A stretch of 25,455 nt of DNA from CAYQUV01 sp964421005 (GCA_964421005.1 CAYQUV010000007.1:1-25455), one strand, 5' to 3'. Positions 1 through 8,065 are shown, counted from the stretch's first letter. Made by a program: numbers and translations. The notes: a model not told the origin generated them from the letters alone.

Positions 1-60
1 ACTGGCCATTGAAACCACAAAAAAGACAATCAGGGCAACAGCAATCTTCTTATACAACAT
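1..60 (-). CDS. Start of a secreted or membrane protein (partial)
   Basis: Only the first 20 codons of a minus-strand gene lie in the window; the rest runs off the left edge. The start is ATG at 60, preceded by a good ribosome site (GGGAGG about 7 bases upstream). The visible residues are two lysines followed by a run of A, V, I, F and L, which is the usual N-terminal signal peptide or membrane anchor. Nothing of the mature protein is visible, so the function is unknown. A plausible promoter lies at 112-139. Confidence 0.6.
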   Translation of the reverse strand, partial: MLYKKIAVALIVFFVVSMAS

Positions 61-111
61 GGTTTTCCTCCCTTTTAATTGGTTATTTTAAAACATCAAG
101 GCACTATTAAA

Positions 112-139
112 ATATTATCAGAAAAAAAGTAAAAGTCAA
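112..139 (-). promoter_or_regulatory. Putative sigma-70-type promoter for the gene at the left edge
   Basis: On the minus strand TTGACT (134-139) is followed by a 16-base spacer and TAATAT (112-117). It gives a leader of roughly 45 bases before the ATG at 60. The match is by eye only, in AT-rich DNA. Confidence 0.4.
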
Positions 140-157
140 ATAATCGCTTTTTTAAAA

Positions 158-880
158 TTATTTATTTTCCAACAAACCGATTATATAATCCCGGGCTTTC
201 AATTGTTCTTCAATAGAATTAACAAGTTCTATATTTAAGAGTGGAGAAAAATATTCGGTTGACATTCTTTTTAAATAATCAAACTCGGATAAATCTTCCA
301 AAAGATGAGAATCGTATTTAAGTTTATCTTTATCTTTAAACGGAGTTTTCTTAATACAACTTATATGATTACAGCCACAGGGGTATTTTTCTATAACCTC
401 AACTTCTTTTTTATACATCTCCCTGTCCAGAAGCCTTTTATTTTCCAGATGAGCCATATCCAGACAAACTCCGGCAAAATTTTTAATCTCTTTTTCATCT
501 AAAGGGAGAGAAGAATTCTCTATGTAAATAATATCTCTATATTTATCAATATTATAGAGAAAAGGATATCGTCTTTCAGTATGAGTATTGAAAACTTCTG
601 TTTTGTAATTCTCCTTCAAATAATCCAATTCCTTTAAGTCCATATCGCTTCTAAGATGAACTAAGGGAATTTTCTCAATTTTTGTTCTTTCAAGTAATTT
701 ATAAAGTTCTTTCCTTTCACTTTTTCTCAGAAAAGTCAAAAAAAGAGAAACTTCTTTTAATCCGAGCCTTATTACCTCTTCTATTTTTTCCTTCCAATCT
801 GAATCAGGGGTTGTGGTAATTGAAGGAAAAATTCTTCTGTTTTTCCAAAAATCATTATTATTTTTTATTTTATTTGCCAT
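158..880 (-). CDS. TIM-barrel-like protein, sugar-phosphate isomerase/epimerase-like
   Basis: This is a 240-residue soluble protein. It has the look of a xylose-isomerase-like TIM barrel: repeated strand-helix units, a strand ending in VFNTHTE near residue 100, and GVCLDMAHLEN near residue 140, where Asp and His could bind metal as in that superfamily. The resemblance is weak and no substrate can be named. No signal peptide is visible. It starts only 3 bases after the NUDIX gene stops, so the two are almost certainly co-transcribed; no clear ribosome site precedes the ATG, which fits translational coupling. The alternative is an uncharacterised family with a similar fold. Confidence 0.6.
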   Translation of the reverse strand: MANKIKNNNDFWKNRRIFPSITTTPDSDWKEKIEEVIRLGLKEVSLFLTFLRKSERKELYKLLERTKIEKIPLVHLRSDMDLKELDYLKENYKTEVFNTHTERRYPFLYNIDKYRDIIYIENSSLPLDEKEIKNFAGVCLDMAHLENKRLLDREMYKKEVEVIEKYPCGCNHISCIKKTPFKDKDKLKYDSHLLEDLSEFDYLKRMSTEYFSPLLNIELVNSIEEQLKARDYIIGLLENK

Positions 881-883
881 TTT

Positions 884-1306
884 TCAAAATTTTCTGCTTT
901 TTTTAAAATCATTGATTATTTTTTTGTGGTCAAAACCAATCTTTTCGGGGAGATTGTTTAAACTGAAAAACTTAAATTGAGAACCTTCATCATTCAATTT
1001 AATTCCTTTTTCGGCTCCTTCTTTGATTATCTGGCACAGATAAACCATTGAAACCGTATGATACCTCGGATCTCTTTTCGGATCAGAATAAACTCCAAAC
1101 AATCTTTTAATTTTAACTAAAACTCCCAATTCCTCTTTCATCTCTCTTTTAACTGCCTCCTCTACCCTCTCTTTATAATCAACATGACCTCCAGGCAAAA
1201 CCCAGTAACCTTGAAAGGGATAAATAGCTCTTTTTACCAATAGAATTTTTCCATTTTCAAAAATTATTCCGTCCACGGCTAAAATTGGTGTTTTTAATTT
1301 TTTCAT
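884..1306 (-). CDS. NUDIX hydrolase
   Basis: This 140-residue protein contains a complete Nudix box from about residue 38, beginning GGHVDYKE and ending REMKEELGV. It fits G-x5-E-x7-REU-x-EE-x-GU with all metal-binding glutamates present. NUDIX enzymes hydrolyse nucleoside diphosphates linked to another group; the substrate cannot be read from sequence. The N-terminal stretch (LAVDGIIFENGKILLVKRA) and the WVLPGG strand are typical of small ADP-ribose or (d)NTP pyrophosphohydrolases of the MutT type. It is the first gene of a pair with the TIM-barrel-like protein. The start is ATG at 1306 with only a weak ribosome site. Confidence 0.9.
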   Translation of the reverse strand: MKKLKTPILAVDGIIFENGKILLVKRAIYPFQGYWVLPGGHVDYKERVEEAVKREMKEELGVLVKIKRLFGVYSDPKRDPRYHTVSMVYLCQIIKEGAEKGIKLNDEGSQFKFFSLNNLPEKIGFDHKKIINDFKKSRKF

Positions 1307-1814
1307 ATTATCTCTACTTTACTTTTCTTTTAATTTTTTTTCAATGATTTGTATAAGTCAAATTCTTCAAAGGAAACCCTAACATACCTTTCATTAAAAA
1401 AGGAGGCAGAATTTACTACTACTTCCCTTTATTACTTTTATGAAATGATAATTTTCTTTTTATTTTTTCTTTCCATCTGCTGATTTTCGCTCCAACAACA
1501 GTCAGAAATAAAATATCAAAAAGTCACTTTCGCCAACAAGAAAAAAATATTTTGTCCCAAAAACATTCAATATATAAAATCCAAAAGGTTACAAGTCACA
1601 AATATATTCCCAGCCACAATAATTTTTCCATTTTCTTTCATCTCTTTTTTCGTCTCTTCTTTCTCTCCGGCTCTTCCCCAAATTCCATTGCAATCTTGTT
1701 TTATTTTCAAAAGAGTAAAAATTCAGAAATTTCTTTCATTGAAATTTCTTTTTTAATTTAACTCTATTTTGTATTAATTGCCAAAAGAAAAATTAATTCA
1801 TTCCCAAAAACAAC
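1307..1814. other. AT-rich intergenic stretch, no gene seen
   Basis: About 500 bases between the divergent NUDIX gene and the small plus-strand gene. All frames on both strands are broken by stops or encode low-complexity peptides; the short plus-strand frame at 1552-1761 has no ribosome site and looks spurious. The only local structure is two copies of the self-complementary octamer GAAATTTC at about 1727-1749. The NUDIX promoter should be in the first 100 bases, but no convincing hexamer pair stands out. Confidence 0.5.
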
Positions 1815-1843
1815 TTGAAATATTTATTAAAAAATGGTATTTA
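1815..1843 (+). promoter_or_regulatory. Possible promoter for the small plus-strand gene
   Basis: TTGAAA (1815-1820), a 17-base spacer and TATTTA (1838-1843). The -10 match is poor, but the position fits a leader of about 35 bases before the ATG at 1885. Confidence 0.3.
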
Positions 1844-1884
1844 AAAAGCAGAAAATATTAAAAACATATAGGGGGGTGAAAAGA

Positions 1885-2070
1885 ATGAAAGTTTTCTATA
1901 TAATTTATGTATTGTATTGTATCTTCTTGATATTCTTCTTCTATGACGACTATAAATACCCTGTTTGTCCGTACTGCGGAGATAATCTGAAGTCAAAAAG
2001 AATAAAACGTAATCTGATACGATGTGAAATTCATGGCTTGGTTGAACTGAACTCAAAAAATAAAAAATAA
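1885..2070 (+). CDS. Small membrane protein with a zinc-ribbon-like tail
   Basis: A 61-residue protein. The start is set at ATG 1885 because a strong ribosome site (GGGGGGTGA, 1871-1879) lies 5 bases upstream; an upstream in-frame ATG at 1834 has none. Residues 1-20 form one hydrophobic helix. Then CPYC at about residue 28-31 and CEIH near residue 47 make a Cys-x2-Cys/Cys-x2-His set that could hold one zinc. The family was not recognised. It is one of only two plus-strand genes in the window and sits alone, between an AT-rich gap and a pair of terminators. The rich ribosome site argues it is really translated. Confidence 0.65.
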   Translation: MKVFYIIYVLYCIFLIFFFYDDYKYPVCPYCGDNLKSKRIKRNLIRCEIHGLVELNSKNKK

Positions 2071-2105
2071 AAAGCGCCGAGAGATTGCTCGCGAGGCACT
2101 TTTTG
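2069..2105 (+). terminator. Rho-independent terminator of the small plus-strand gene
   Basis: AAAGCGCC (2071-2078) pairs with GGCACTTT (2095-2102) with one mismatch; the inner part CGAG/CTCG also pairs. A T-rich run follows. Confidence 0.55.
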
Positions 2106-2133
2106 TTCTTTTGACTCTGTTACCCAAAATTAA

Positions 2134-2164
2134 AAAGCTACCGTGGAATTTCCAGGGTAGCTTT
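2134..2164. terminator. Hairpin terminator between convergent genes
   Basis: AAAGCTACC (2134-2142) pairs with GGTAGCTTT (2156-2164), and TGGA/TCCA extend the stem inside. T or A runs flank both sides, so it can end otsA on the minus strand and back up the plus-strand terminator at 2069-2105. Confidence 0.75.
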
Positions 2165-2205
2165 AATTTTCTGAGAGAGTTTTGGAAACTTGGAAATAAT
2201 ATTCA

Positions 2206-3639
2206 CTACTTGTAAAGCGCTATCCACTCTTTGAGAAACTTTTTGCGCCACCAGTTAACATCTTTTTGTTTTACTTTTTCCTTTAATCTGGAAAGGCGCT
2301 CTTCTCTTTCACTTGTTGGCATATCCAAACCTTTTTTAATTGCCTCGGCTATCTCCCTTATATTGGAAGGATTAACTATTAAAGCTTCAGGAGTCAACTC
2401 TTCGGCTGCTCCAGCAAACTCAGAAAGAATCAAAACCCCATTCTCTGCTCCGGCTATCCATTCTTTGGCTACTAAATTCATGCCATCTATCAGAGGAGTA
2501 ACCAAAGCTATATCGGAAACCAAATTGTGAGCCTTTAATTTTTCCCGGGAAAATTTCTGGCCGTAATAGTAAATAGGATTCCAGTCAGGGCTAGAGTATC
2601 TAGCCATAATCCTTCCTACTGCCTGGTCAATATCCCTTTTCATTTTCCGATAAAGAAAAAGCCCCATCCTGCTGGGAGATACTTTTTGAACAAAGGTCAT
2701 TTTTTTGTGAAATTTTGGATTTTCTTCTAAAAATAAATCATAACCTTTTATTCTTTCCAGGATTCCTTTGGTGGGGTCAATTCTGTCCAAACCGAAAATT
2801 ATATGCTCGGAACCATATTGTTTCCTTAACTTATCGGCAATGATTCTTGTTTCATCATCAATGCGATAAGTTTCACAATCAATCCCTAAAGGAAAAACCC
2901 CACAGTGGGTTTGATGTCCCAGTCGGGAAATAATTTTTTGTTCTTCAGTCTGGACCTTTAAATTTAGTTTTTCAGAAAGATGCCTTGCACAATCAATGAA
3001 ATTTCTCATCCAGTTCCGAGTATGAAATCCCAGAAGGTCTGCTCCCAATAAACCTTTAATAATCTCTTCTCTCCAGGGAAAGTGGCCAAATCCACCAATC
3101 CAGTTTGACCAAGGAATATGTAAAAAGAAAGCTATTTTGGCATCTGGTTTTGATTCCCTGATAAATTCTGGAACAAGCATTAAATGGTAATCTTGAACCC
3201 AAATCAGGTCATTATCTTGATATTCTTCCAATACGGCTTGGGCATATCTTTTATTAACTTCTTGATATGCTCTCCAGTATACTTCCTCAAATTTAGCCAA
3301 AGAGGAAGTAAAACCGTGAAGAATAAACCAAAGCATGCCGTTAGAAGCACCTAGATAAAAAAGTTTTCTTTCAGAATCGCTCAAATACAATCTTTTCAGA
3401 GAATAACCTTTATCATCGGGCACTTTGATAATATAGCTTCTTTTTTCTTCTCCTTCGAAATCACCCGGTCCTCTACCCCAACCTATCCATAATCCCTGTT
3501 TGACATTTCTCATCATTGGATCCAGAGCAGCGGTTAGTCCTCCTCTAATCCTTTCTCTTTTAATTTTTCCTTTCTCTGTCCTGTCCTGATAGGGTTCAGC
3601 ATTGGCAACAATTACTAATCTTTTGTTGTTCAACAACAT
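2206..3639 (-). CDS. otsA: Trehalose-6-phosphate synthase family glycosyltransferase (GT20)
   Basis: This 477-residue protein, full length for the family, transfers glucose from a nucleotide sugar to glucose-6-phosphate to make trehalose-6-phosphate. Diagnostic segments are all present in order: GGLTAAL near residue 34, WVQDYHLMLVPE near 147, FLHIPW near 172, GFHTRNWMRNF near 203, GLDRIDPTKGI near 284, and the nucleotide-sugar-binding DGMNLVAKEW near 389. GT20 also includes glucosylglycerol-phosphate synthase, and sequence reading alone does not settle the acceptor. No OtsB phosphatase is fused or adjacent. The start is ATG 3639 with GAGGTGA placed 4 bases upstream. It is a single-gene unit with a promoter at 3711-3740 and a terminator at 2134-2164. 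Confidence 0.92.
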   Translation of the reverse strand: MLLNNKRLVIVANAEPYQDRTEKGKIKRERIRGGLTAALDPMMRNVKQGLWIGWGRGPGDFEGEEKRSYIIKVPDDKGYSLKRLYLSDSERKLFYLGASNGMLWFILHGFTSSLAKFEEVYWRAYQEVNKRYAQAVLEEYQDNDLIWVQDYHLMLVPEFIRESKPDAKIAFFLHIPWSNWIGGFGHFPWREEIIKGLLGADLLGFHTRNWMRNFIDCARHLSEKLNLKVQTEEQKIISRLGHQTHCGVFPLGIDCETYRIDDETRIIADKLRKQYGSEHIIFGLDRIDPTKGILERIKGYDLFLEENPKFHKKMTFVQKVSPSRMGLFLYRKMKRDIDQAVGRIMARYSSPDWNPIYYYGQKFSREKLKAHNLVSDIALVTPLIDGMNLVAKEWIAGAENGVLILSEFAGAAEELTPEALIVNPSNIREIAEAIKKGLDMPTSEREERLSRLKEKVKQKDVNWWRKKFLKEWIALYK

Positions 3640-3710
3640 TTTTCACCTCGCTTGTTTTGATTTTATTTGCTTACTTTTAAAAGAACCAATTGCCTATAAC
3701 AAAACAATAC

Positions 3711-3740
3711 ATAATAACACATATTGACCAGAAAAGTCAA
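3711..3740 (-). promoter_or_regulatory. Promoter of otsA
   Basis: Minus-strand TTGACT (3735-3740), an 18-base spacer and TATTAT (3711-3716). The -35 hexamer forms a short inverted repeat with GTCAA inside the spacer, a possible weak operator. The leader would be about 65 bases. Confidence 0.55.
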
Positions 3741-3800
3741 GTTGGGGTTTTTAAAACCGCTTCATTAGTAAATATTTTCCAAAAGTTTGAATAAAACAAA

Positions 3801-3831
3801 AAAAGGGCATCCTTTTTAAGGATACCCTTTT
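3801..3831 (-). terminator. Rho-independent terminator of the aspartate kinase gene
   Basis: AAAAGGG (3801-3807) and CCCTTTT (3825-3831) pair, with ATCCTT/AAGGAT inside. On the minus strand the stem is followed by TTTTTTTG. It lies about 85 bases beyond the stop codon. Confidence 0.8.
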
Positions 3832-3914
3832 AAGATGGCTTTAGAAATGGCCTGCTTAAGCCAAACATTCAAGGTTCTGCAAACACCGGACGAGTCATTA
3901 TCTTCCCACTTCCT

Positions 3915-5138
3915 TTATTTTTGAAGTAAGCCGAATTCTCTACCTAAAGACAAAGCTACTTTTTCCGTATCTTTCCATTTCACGACAATTAGAATTGTTG
4001 TTCCAGAAGAAGACAATATTTCAAAATTCTTTCCGGTTTCAGCAATAGCTTTTCTTGTTCGGTAAAGATAGCCGGGTTCTTCTTTCATTAAGAAATTAAC
4101 TAAAGTTAACACGCCTACCTCACAATTTTCTTCTACTCTTAACCCCTTCAATTCTTTTAACTTCCCTAAAACCATCGGTGAGTCCTCAGGTAAAGAAAGA
4201 AGCAAGAGTTTGGTCTTTTCTTCATCACCCCACTCAACGCTATCTATGAGGTCAATTTCAGAAAGACGCCTAAAAACCTCTTTGCTCACTCCCCTCCAAG
4301 AGGATAGAGCGGAAATCTTAAATAGTACTCCTTTCTGAACAGCTATTCCGGTTTGACTCAAAATTGAACTTTCCATATCTTTTAAACTGGTTCCTGAGTG
4401 AATTATAGTCCCGCCGGTAGTTTCTCCAAAGCTTGGACTCAGCAAAACCTTAATCTTAACCCCTAAATTTTGAGCTAACAGAACACATCTATCCATAAGC
4501 ACTCCGGCGCCAGCCCCTGAAAGTTGAATCATCTGACCATAGGTGATTTCTTTAAATCTCACAGATTGAGGAACAATTCTGGGATCAATAGCGTAAACGC
4601 CGTCTACATCGGTGTAAATTTCACAACAGTCCATTCCCAGAGCCCCGGCTAAAGCTATGGCTGTAAGATCAGAGCCTCCTCTGCCAAGAGTGACAACTTC
4701 GTCCGTTCCCTCAATCACACCCTGAAATCCTGCTACGACAACAACTTTATCTTCTTCCAAAAGCTCTTCTATTTTTTTGCTGTTGCTGATTCCTTTTATT
4801 TTTGCTTTACCATAAGCTGAATCGGTTTCAAGCCTAATTTGAAAACCGGTTAGAGATACGCTTTCTCTGCCAAGAGAATTTAAAGCAATTGCCAAAAGAG
4901 AAGCAGATTGAACCTCTCCGGTGAACAACAACTTATCCAATTCCGAAACAACGGGAGAACCTCCAGAAACTTCCCGAGCCAAAGTAATCAATCTATCTGT
5001 TTCTTTTCCCATAGCTGAAACAACAACTACCGCTTTTTTTGATTTTGATTTCCTGTTAATATAGCGAGCAACTTTCTTTATTTTTTCAGCCGAAGATATT
5101 GAAGTCCCTCCAAACTTTAGAACCGTAATCTCTTCCAT
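3915..5138 (-). CDS. lysC: Aspartate kinase, monofunctional
   Basis: A 407-residue enzyme that phosphorylates aspartate, the first step toward lysine, threonine, methionine and diaminopimelate. The N-terminal kinase domain shows KFGGTSISS at residues 8-16, FQGVIEG near 139, TLGRGGSDLTAIALA near 150 and TDVDGVYAIDPRIV near 176. Two ACT-type regulatory domains fill residues about 265-407, so feedback inhibition by an end-product amino acid is likely. No homoserine dehydrogenase domain is attached. The start is ATG 5138 with a GGAG site. It stands alone, with no other amino-acid gene in the window, so its product may feed only cell-wall diaminopimelate or a partial pathway. Confidence 0.95.
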   Translation of the reverse strand: MEEITVLKFGGTSISSAEKIKKVARYINRKSKSKKAVVVVSAMGKETDRLITLAREVSGGSPVVSELDKLLFTGEVQSASLLAIALNSLGRESVSLTGFQIRLETDSAYGKAKIKGISNSKKIEELLEEDKVVVVAGFQGVIEGTDEVVTLGRGGSDLTAIALAGALGMDCCEIYTDVDGVYAIDPRIVPQSVRFKEITYGQMIQLSGAGAGVLMDRCVLLAQNLGVKIKVLLSPSFGETTGGTIIHSGTSLKDMESSILSQTGIAVQKGVLFKISALSSWRGVSKEVFRRLSEIDLIDSVEWGDEEKTKLLLLSLPEDSPMVLGKLKELKGLRVEENCEVGVLTLVNFLMKEEPGYLYRTRKAIAETGKNFEILSSSGTTILIVVKWKDTEKVALSLGREFGLLQK

Positions 5139-5191
5139 TGTTTTCTCCTTTCTTTATTATGTTTCTCTTTTGTCTCTTTTCCTTCTTTGTC

Positions 5192-5219
5192 TATATATTA
5201 TTCAGTTTTTAATCAGCAA
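5192..5219 (-). promoter_or_regulatory. Possible promoter of the aspartate kinase gene
   Basis: Minus-strand TTGCTG (5214-5219), 16 bases, then TATATA (5192-5197), giving a leader of about 45 bases. The -35 match is moderate. Confidence 0.3.
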
Positions 5220-5301
5220 ATTATTTTTTTTATTCAGAACTAACTTATCAAATTTTTTAAAAAAATCAAGAAAATTTTAAGAGACTATTCATTAATTTAA
5301 A

Positions 5302-5330
5302 TAAAAGTCCTGATTTAATCAGGACTTTTA
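5302..5330 (-). terminator. Rho-independent terminator of prs
   Basis: A perfect inverted repeat (AAAAGTCCTGAT / ATCAGGACTTTT) followed by T-rich DNA on the minus strand, 10 bases after the prs stop codon. Confidence 0.85.
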
Positions 5331-5340
5331 TTTTTAAAAA

Positions 5341-6405
5341 TTAATATTCCTCCGGACGGTAAAACTTTACACTTTCCCTTTGGTGCAAAACTGTTATTGA
5401 CTTGTTTAAAATAATTCTGCTTATGGCTTCAGCCAGTAAGGGAGCTACGGACAAGACAACAATTTTTGAATTCGGAGAAGTTAACTTATGGCGAATCGGA
5501 ATGCTGTCGGTTATTACTATTTGCTCAAGAGGAGATCTTTCCAGCCTCTGAACCGTTTCTGTTTCAGTTTTGTCTTTTTTGTTAGCAAAAATTGGATGAA
5601 CAGCAAGCATTGAAACTGAATCGGCGCCCTCTTTTAATAAGTTTTCCGCATCGCCAACCGCTGTCCCACCGGTAAGGATTTCGTCGTCAATTAGAAAACA
5701 AGTCTTTCCTTTTACTTCCCCGACTACCTTTTTAAACTCCGGTTTTTCTTTATCATCAGGTCTTTTTTTATCAATATATGCCTGAGGTAAACCAACAATA
5801 TGGGGAAACTTTTCAAACTTTTTAGTTGCTCCGGCATCGGAAAAAACAATGATAGTATTTTCTTTGGACCGGGAAGTAAAAATCTTCCTTTCAATATAAT
5901 CAGCAAAAAGATAAGCAACTGTTATCTCGTCGGCTGTCGGTTCAAAATAATGCTTGATATGGGTATCGTGGGGATCAAGCAAAAGGACTCTTTTCAGTCC
6001 GTAGGATTTGACTAGAATATTAGCAAGACGTTGTCCCATAGTTGAAATACGAGGTTTATTCTTGCTATCCGACCTTGAATAAGGCATATAAGGGAATACC
6101 AAAAGGACGTCTTCCGGTCCGGCGTTATAGACAGCATCAAGAAGAGCGAAAAGTTCAATCAATCCTTCATTAACCGGTGGTACCTGAGTATGAATAATCA
6201 CTACAAAATATCCACGAACATTCTCTATCTGGGCTTGAATATTCTCGTTGGAAAATTTTTCTATCGTTACCTTGCCGAGTTCTAAAGTATCATTTGGTTG
6301 AAGACGGGAAGGCAATCGCTGTTGTAGCTGTTTACAAACTGCTTCAGCCAGATAAGTCGAGCCAGTGGTAGCAAACACTTTAACCATATGATTGTTCAAA
6401 AACAT
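5341..6405 (-). CDS. prs: Ribose-phosphate pyrophosphokinase (PRPP synthetase)
   Basis: A 354-residue cytoplasmic enzyme that transfers pyrophosphate from ATP to ribose-5-phosphate, giving PRPP for purine, pyrimidine, NAD, His and Trp synthesis. Visible marks are VFPYMPYSRSD near residue 110, DPHDTHIKHYFE near 150, and the PRPP-binding loop CFLIDDEILTGGTA near 240. It is longer than the usual 310-320 residues and divergent: the common RQDRK segment reads RSDSK and DLHA reads DPHD. The start is ATG 6405 with GGAGG 5 bases upstream; a TTG four codons earlier overlaps that ribosome site and is rejected. It probably supplies PRPP to the purine genes further right, though it is not in their operon. 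Confidence 0.92.
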   Translation of the reverse strand: MFLNNHMVKVFATTGSTYLAEAVCKQLQQRLPSRLQPNDTLELGKVTIEKFSNENIQAQIENVRGYFVVIIHTQVPPVNEGLIELFALLDAVYNAGPEDVLLVFPYMPYSRSDSKNKPRISTMGQRLANILVKSYGLKRVLLLDPHDTHIKHYFEPTADEITVAYLFADYIERKIFTSRSKENTIIVFSDAGATKKFEKFPHIVGLPQAYIDKKRPDDKEKPEFKKVVGEVKGKTCFLIDDEILTGGTAVGDAENLLKEGADSVSMLAVHPIFANKKDKTETETVQRLERSPLEQIVITDSIPIRHKLTSPNSKIVVLSVAPLLAEAISRIILNKSITVLHQRESVKFYRPEEY

Positions 6406-6501
6406 AACTACCTCCAAAGATAATATTTTGTTTTGTCAAAGAGCACTGTTTAAGAACAACTTCTTTTTAATATAACTTTATAAAAAAATCAACCTTAGAA
6501 C

Positions 6502-6529
6502 AAAAATCCCGCTTTTAATTTGGAGCGGG
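6502..6529 (-). terminator. Rho-independent terminator ending the plsY-HD operon
   Basis: CCCGCT (6508-6513) pairs with AGCGGG (6524-6529) and the minus strand continues ATTTTTG. It lies 34 bases beyond the HD gene stop. Confidence 0.75.
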
Positions 6530-6562
6530 AACGTTAAAACGGAGGTTTCTCTCAACTTATAT

Positions 6563-7171
6563 CTATTGATTTATAATCTTTTTGAAGATTTCAAATATTT
6601 TTTTGTTTGTTTTTTCAGCAATCGGAAGATAGTGGAGAAATTCTTTCCTCCAGCGGGGGATTTTTTTAAAACTGGGAGAAGTTTTGGGAATGTAAGCATG
6701 AGAGCGATTGTTGTCAAGAACGTCGCAGAGTTTAACCAATCTTATTTTCTCGTCCGATTGAGCTATCTTTTTAATATATTCTAACTTGTTTTTTAATTTT
6801 TCTTTTTCGGTTTCATTTTTTGGTTTCGGACGAGTCAATCCTTCTACTAAGCGGGCTGTTTCTGAGCCAAACTGACGCTTTATTTCATTAGAGGACACCG
6901 AACCATCTTCAATCACATCGTGTAAAAGAGCGGCCGCTAATAAATCTGGGTCTTTGATATTAAGCTCTTCAATCAAAATAAGAGCAACCCTGATAGGATG
7001 AATGATATAAGGCGTTCCATCGGCTCTAAGTTGACCAAAATGTTCCTTTTTAGCCAATTCCAAAGCTTGAAGCAATTTTGTAGCTATCGAAGAAGGGATT
7101 AAAAAACTAATATTAGCGATTAATTTAGACTGTTGCCACGCTAAATCAGAAAATTTGTCGTCCTTTACCAT
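6563..7171 (-). CDS. HD-domain phosphohydrolase, (p)ppGpp hydrolase-like
   Basis: This 202-residue protein has the RelA/SpoT-type HD fold but no synthetase or TGS/ACT regions. The metal and catalytic pattern is visible: FGQLRADGTPYIIHPIRVA near residue 45, ALLHDVIEDG near 87, and a final Asp/Asn in KLCDVLDNNRSHA near 147. Stand-alone proteins of this type (MESH1-like or small alarmone hydrolases) cleave the 3'-pyrophosphate of (p)ppGpp or related nucleotides; that role here is inferred. It is the last gene of the plsY operon, starting 7 bases after the acylphosphatase stop, with only a weak ribosome site. Confidence 0.85.
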   Translation of the reverse strand: MVKDDKFSDLAWQQSKLIANISFLIPSSIATKLLQALELAKKEHFGQLRADGTPYIIHPIRVALILIEELNIKDPDLLAAALLHDVIEDGSVSSNEIKRQFGSETARLVEGLTRPKPKNETEKEKLKNKLEYIKKIAQSDEKIRLVKLCDVLDNNRSHAYIPKTSPSFKKIPRWRKEFLHYLPIAEKTNKKIFEIFKKIINQ

Positions 7172-7178
7172 ATTTATC

Positions 7179-7487
7179 TCAATATATTATTCTGAAGTCT
7201 TTGAATTCATTCGTGGGAGTTTCCCATTTAACTTCAACTTTTTCCACCCTGGAAAAACCTGGGCTTTGTTTTATCCATTCTATTATTTTTTCAATTCGCG
7301 CTTTTTCGCCTTCAAAAACTGCTTCTACTCTTCCATCGGGCAAATTCCAAACCCAACCCACAAGACCCAATTTTCTGGCTTGCCGTTGAGTGTTATATCT
7401 GAAAAAGACACCCTGAACTTTTCCGGAAACAAAAATATGTGTTCGGCTGAAATTTTCAAAATTTTTCTTCTTTCCTTCTTCTAACAT
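7179..7487 (-). CDS. acyP: Acylphosphatase
   Basis: A 102-residue enzyme hydrolysing acyl phosphates. The family pattern is clear: VSGKVQGVFFRYNTQRQA with the catalytic Arg, then GLVGWVWNLPDGRVEAVFEG with the catalytic Asn, and a C-terminal FRIIY. The start is placed at ATG 7487, two bases after the upstream gene's TGA. A TTG at 7493 overlapping that stop is the alternative; it would add two residues. Either way the gene is translationally coupled to the zinc-ribbon gene. The roughly 15-residue lysine-rich N-terminal extension before the core is longer than usual. Acyl-phosphate chemistry next to PlsY, which uses acyl phosphate as donor, is suggestive but not proof of a link. Confidence 0.92.
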   Translation of the reverse strand: MLEEGKKKNFENFSRTHIFVSGKVQGVFFRYNTQRQARKLGLVGWVWNLPDGRVEAVFEGEKARIEKIIEWIKQSPGFSRVEKVEVKWETPTNEFKDFRIIY

Positions 7488-7489
7488 TT

Positions 7490-8056
7490 TCAAAAAGTGA
7501 TTCTTGCTCTTAATGTTGATTCTTTTTTTGAATGAGAAAAAGAAGTTTCAAGTTTTCCTTTAAAAGTTTCACTGAGTTTTTTGGCCAACCTTTGGGCTAA
7601 TTGATTCTCGGTGGTCAAAATAAGAATATCTGTTTTGCCTTTAAAGTCCTTTCGGGAAGACGCCCCTCTCTTCCTGGCATTGGTCGGGCTTTTCACCTTT
7701 TTTTCTTTAACTGATATTACTCTGTCCATGGGATCTTTCTCAAAAGCCCTTTTGCCGAAATTTTCGGCTAATTTTTTTATTTCTCCTCTTAACTTCTCGG
7801 GAACATTTTCTAAAATTATCTCTCCCTCAAACTTATTATCTATTATCTGACGGCAAGCAGGGCAAATCGTAAATTTCAATCGTTTTGTTCTCTCTATTTT
7901 CGGATAATCTTTAAGCCGGTGATGCCAAGATTTGTAAAAATAAACCGCTTTGCATCTTTTACAAACCATAATATCCTTTTTCCCCTTGCCGAACTCTTGT
8001 TCTTCTTTCTTTGATTTTGGAAAATGAGAAGGAAAATCTTTTGGCAAACTAGGCAT
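7490..8056 (-). CDS. Zinc-ribbon protein, BCAM0308/NMD3-like
   Basis: A 188-residue basic protein. CKRC at 32-35 and CPAC at 65-68 form one zinc ribbon, with a conserved-looking WHHR between them and RQIIDNKFEGEI after. A middle part rich in Lys/Arg follows, then a C-terminal domain starting DILILTTENQLAQRLAKKL, which could be a small alpha/beta domain. The order matches what I recall of the BCAM0308 family and the zinc-ribbon end of NMD3-like proteins, but the assignment is from memory of pattern only. A nucleic-acid or ribosome-associated role is possible. It sits 9 bases after the PlsY fusion gene and is coupled to acyP. ATG 8056 lacks a clear ribosome site. Confidence 0.6.
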   Translation of the reverse strand: MPSLPKDFPSHFPKSKKEEQEFGKGKKDIMVCKRCKAVYFYKSWHHRLKDYPKIERTKRLKFTICPACRQIIDNKFEGEIILENVPEKLRGEIKKLAENFGKRAFEKDPMDRVISVKEKKVKSPTNARKRGASSRKDFKGKTDILILTTENQLAQRLAKKLSETFKGKLETSFSHSKKESTLRARITF

Positions 8057-8065
8057 AATTAATAT

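Noticed and set aside
1552..1761. Plus-strand open frame of 69 codons in the AT-rich gap
   Set aside because: Low-complexity Phe/Ser/Ile-rich peptide, no ribosome site, and the DNA is AT-rich enough to give such frames by chance.
3836..3914. Imperfect hairpin (GGCTTTAG..TTAAGCC) between the aspartate kinase stop and its terminator
   Set aside because: The stem is short with several mismatches and there is a better terminator just beyond it.
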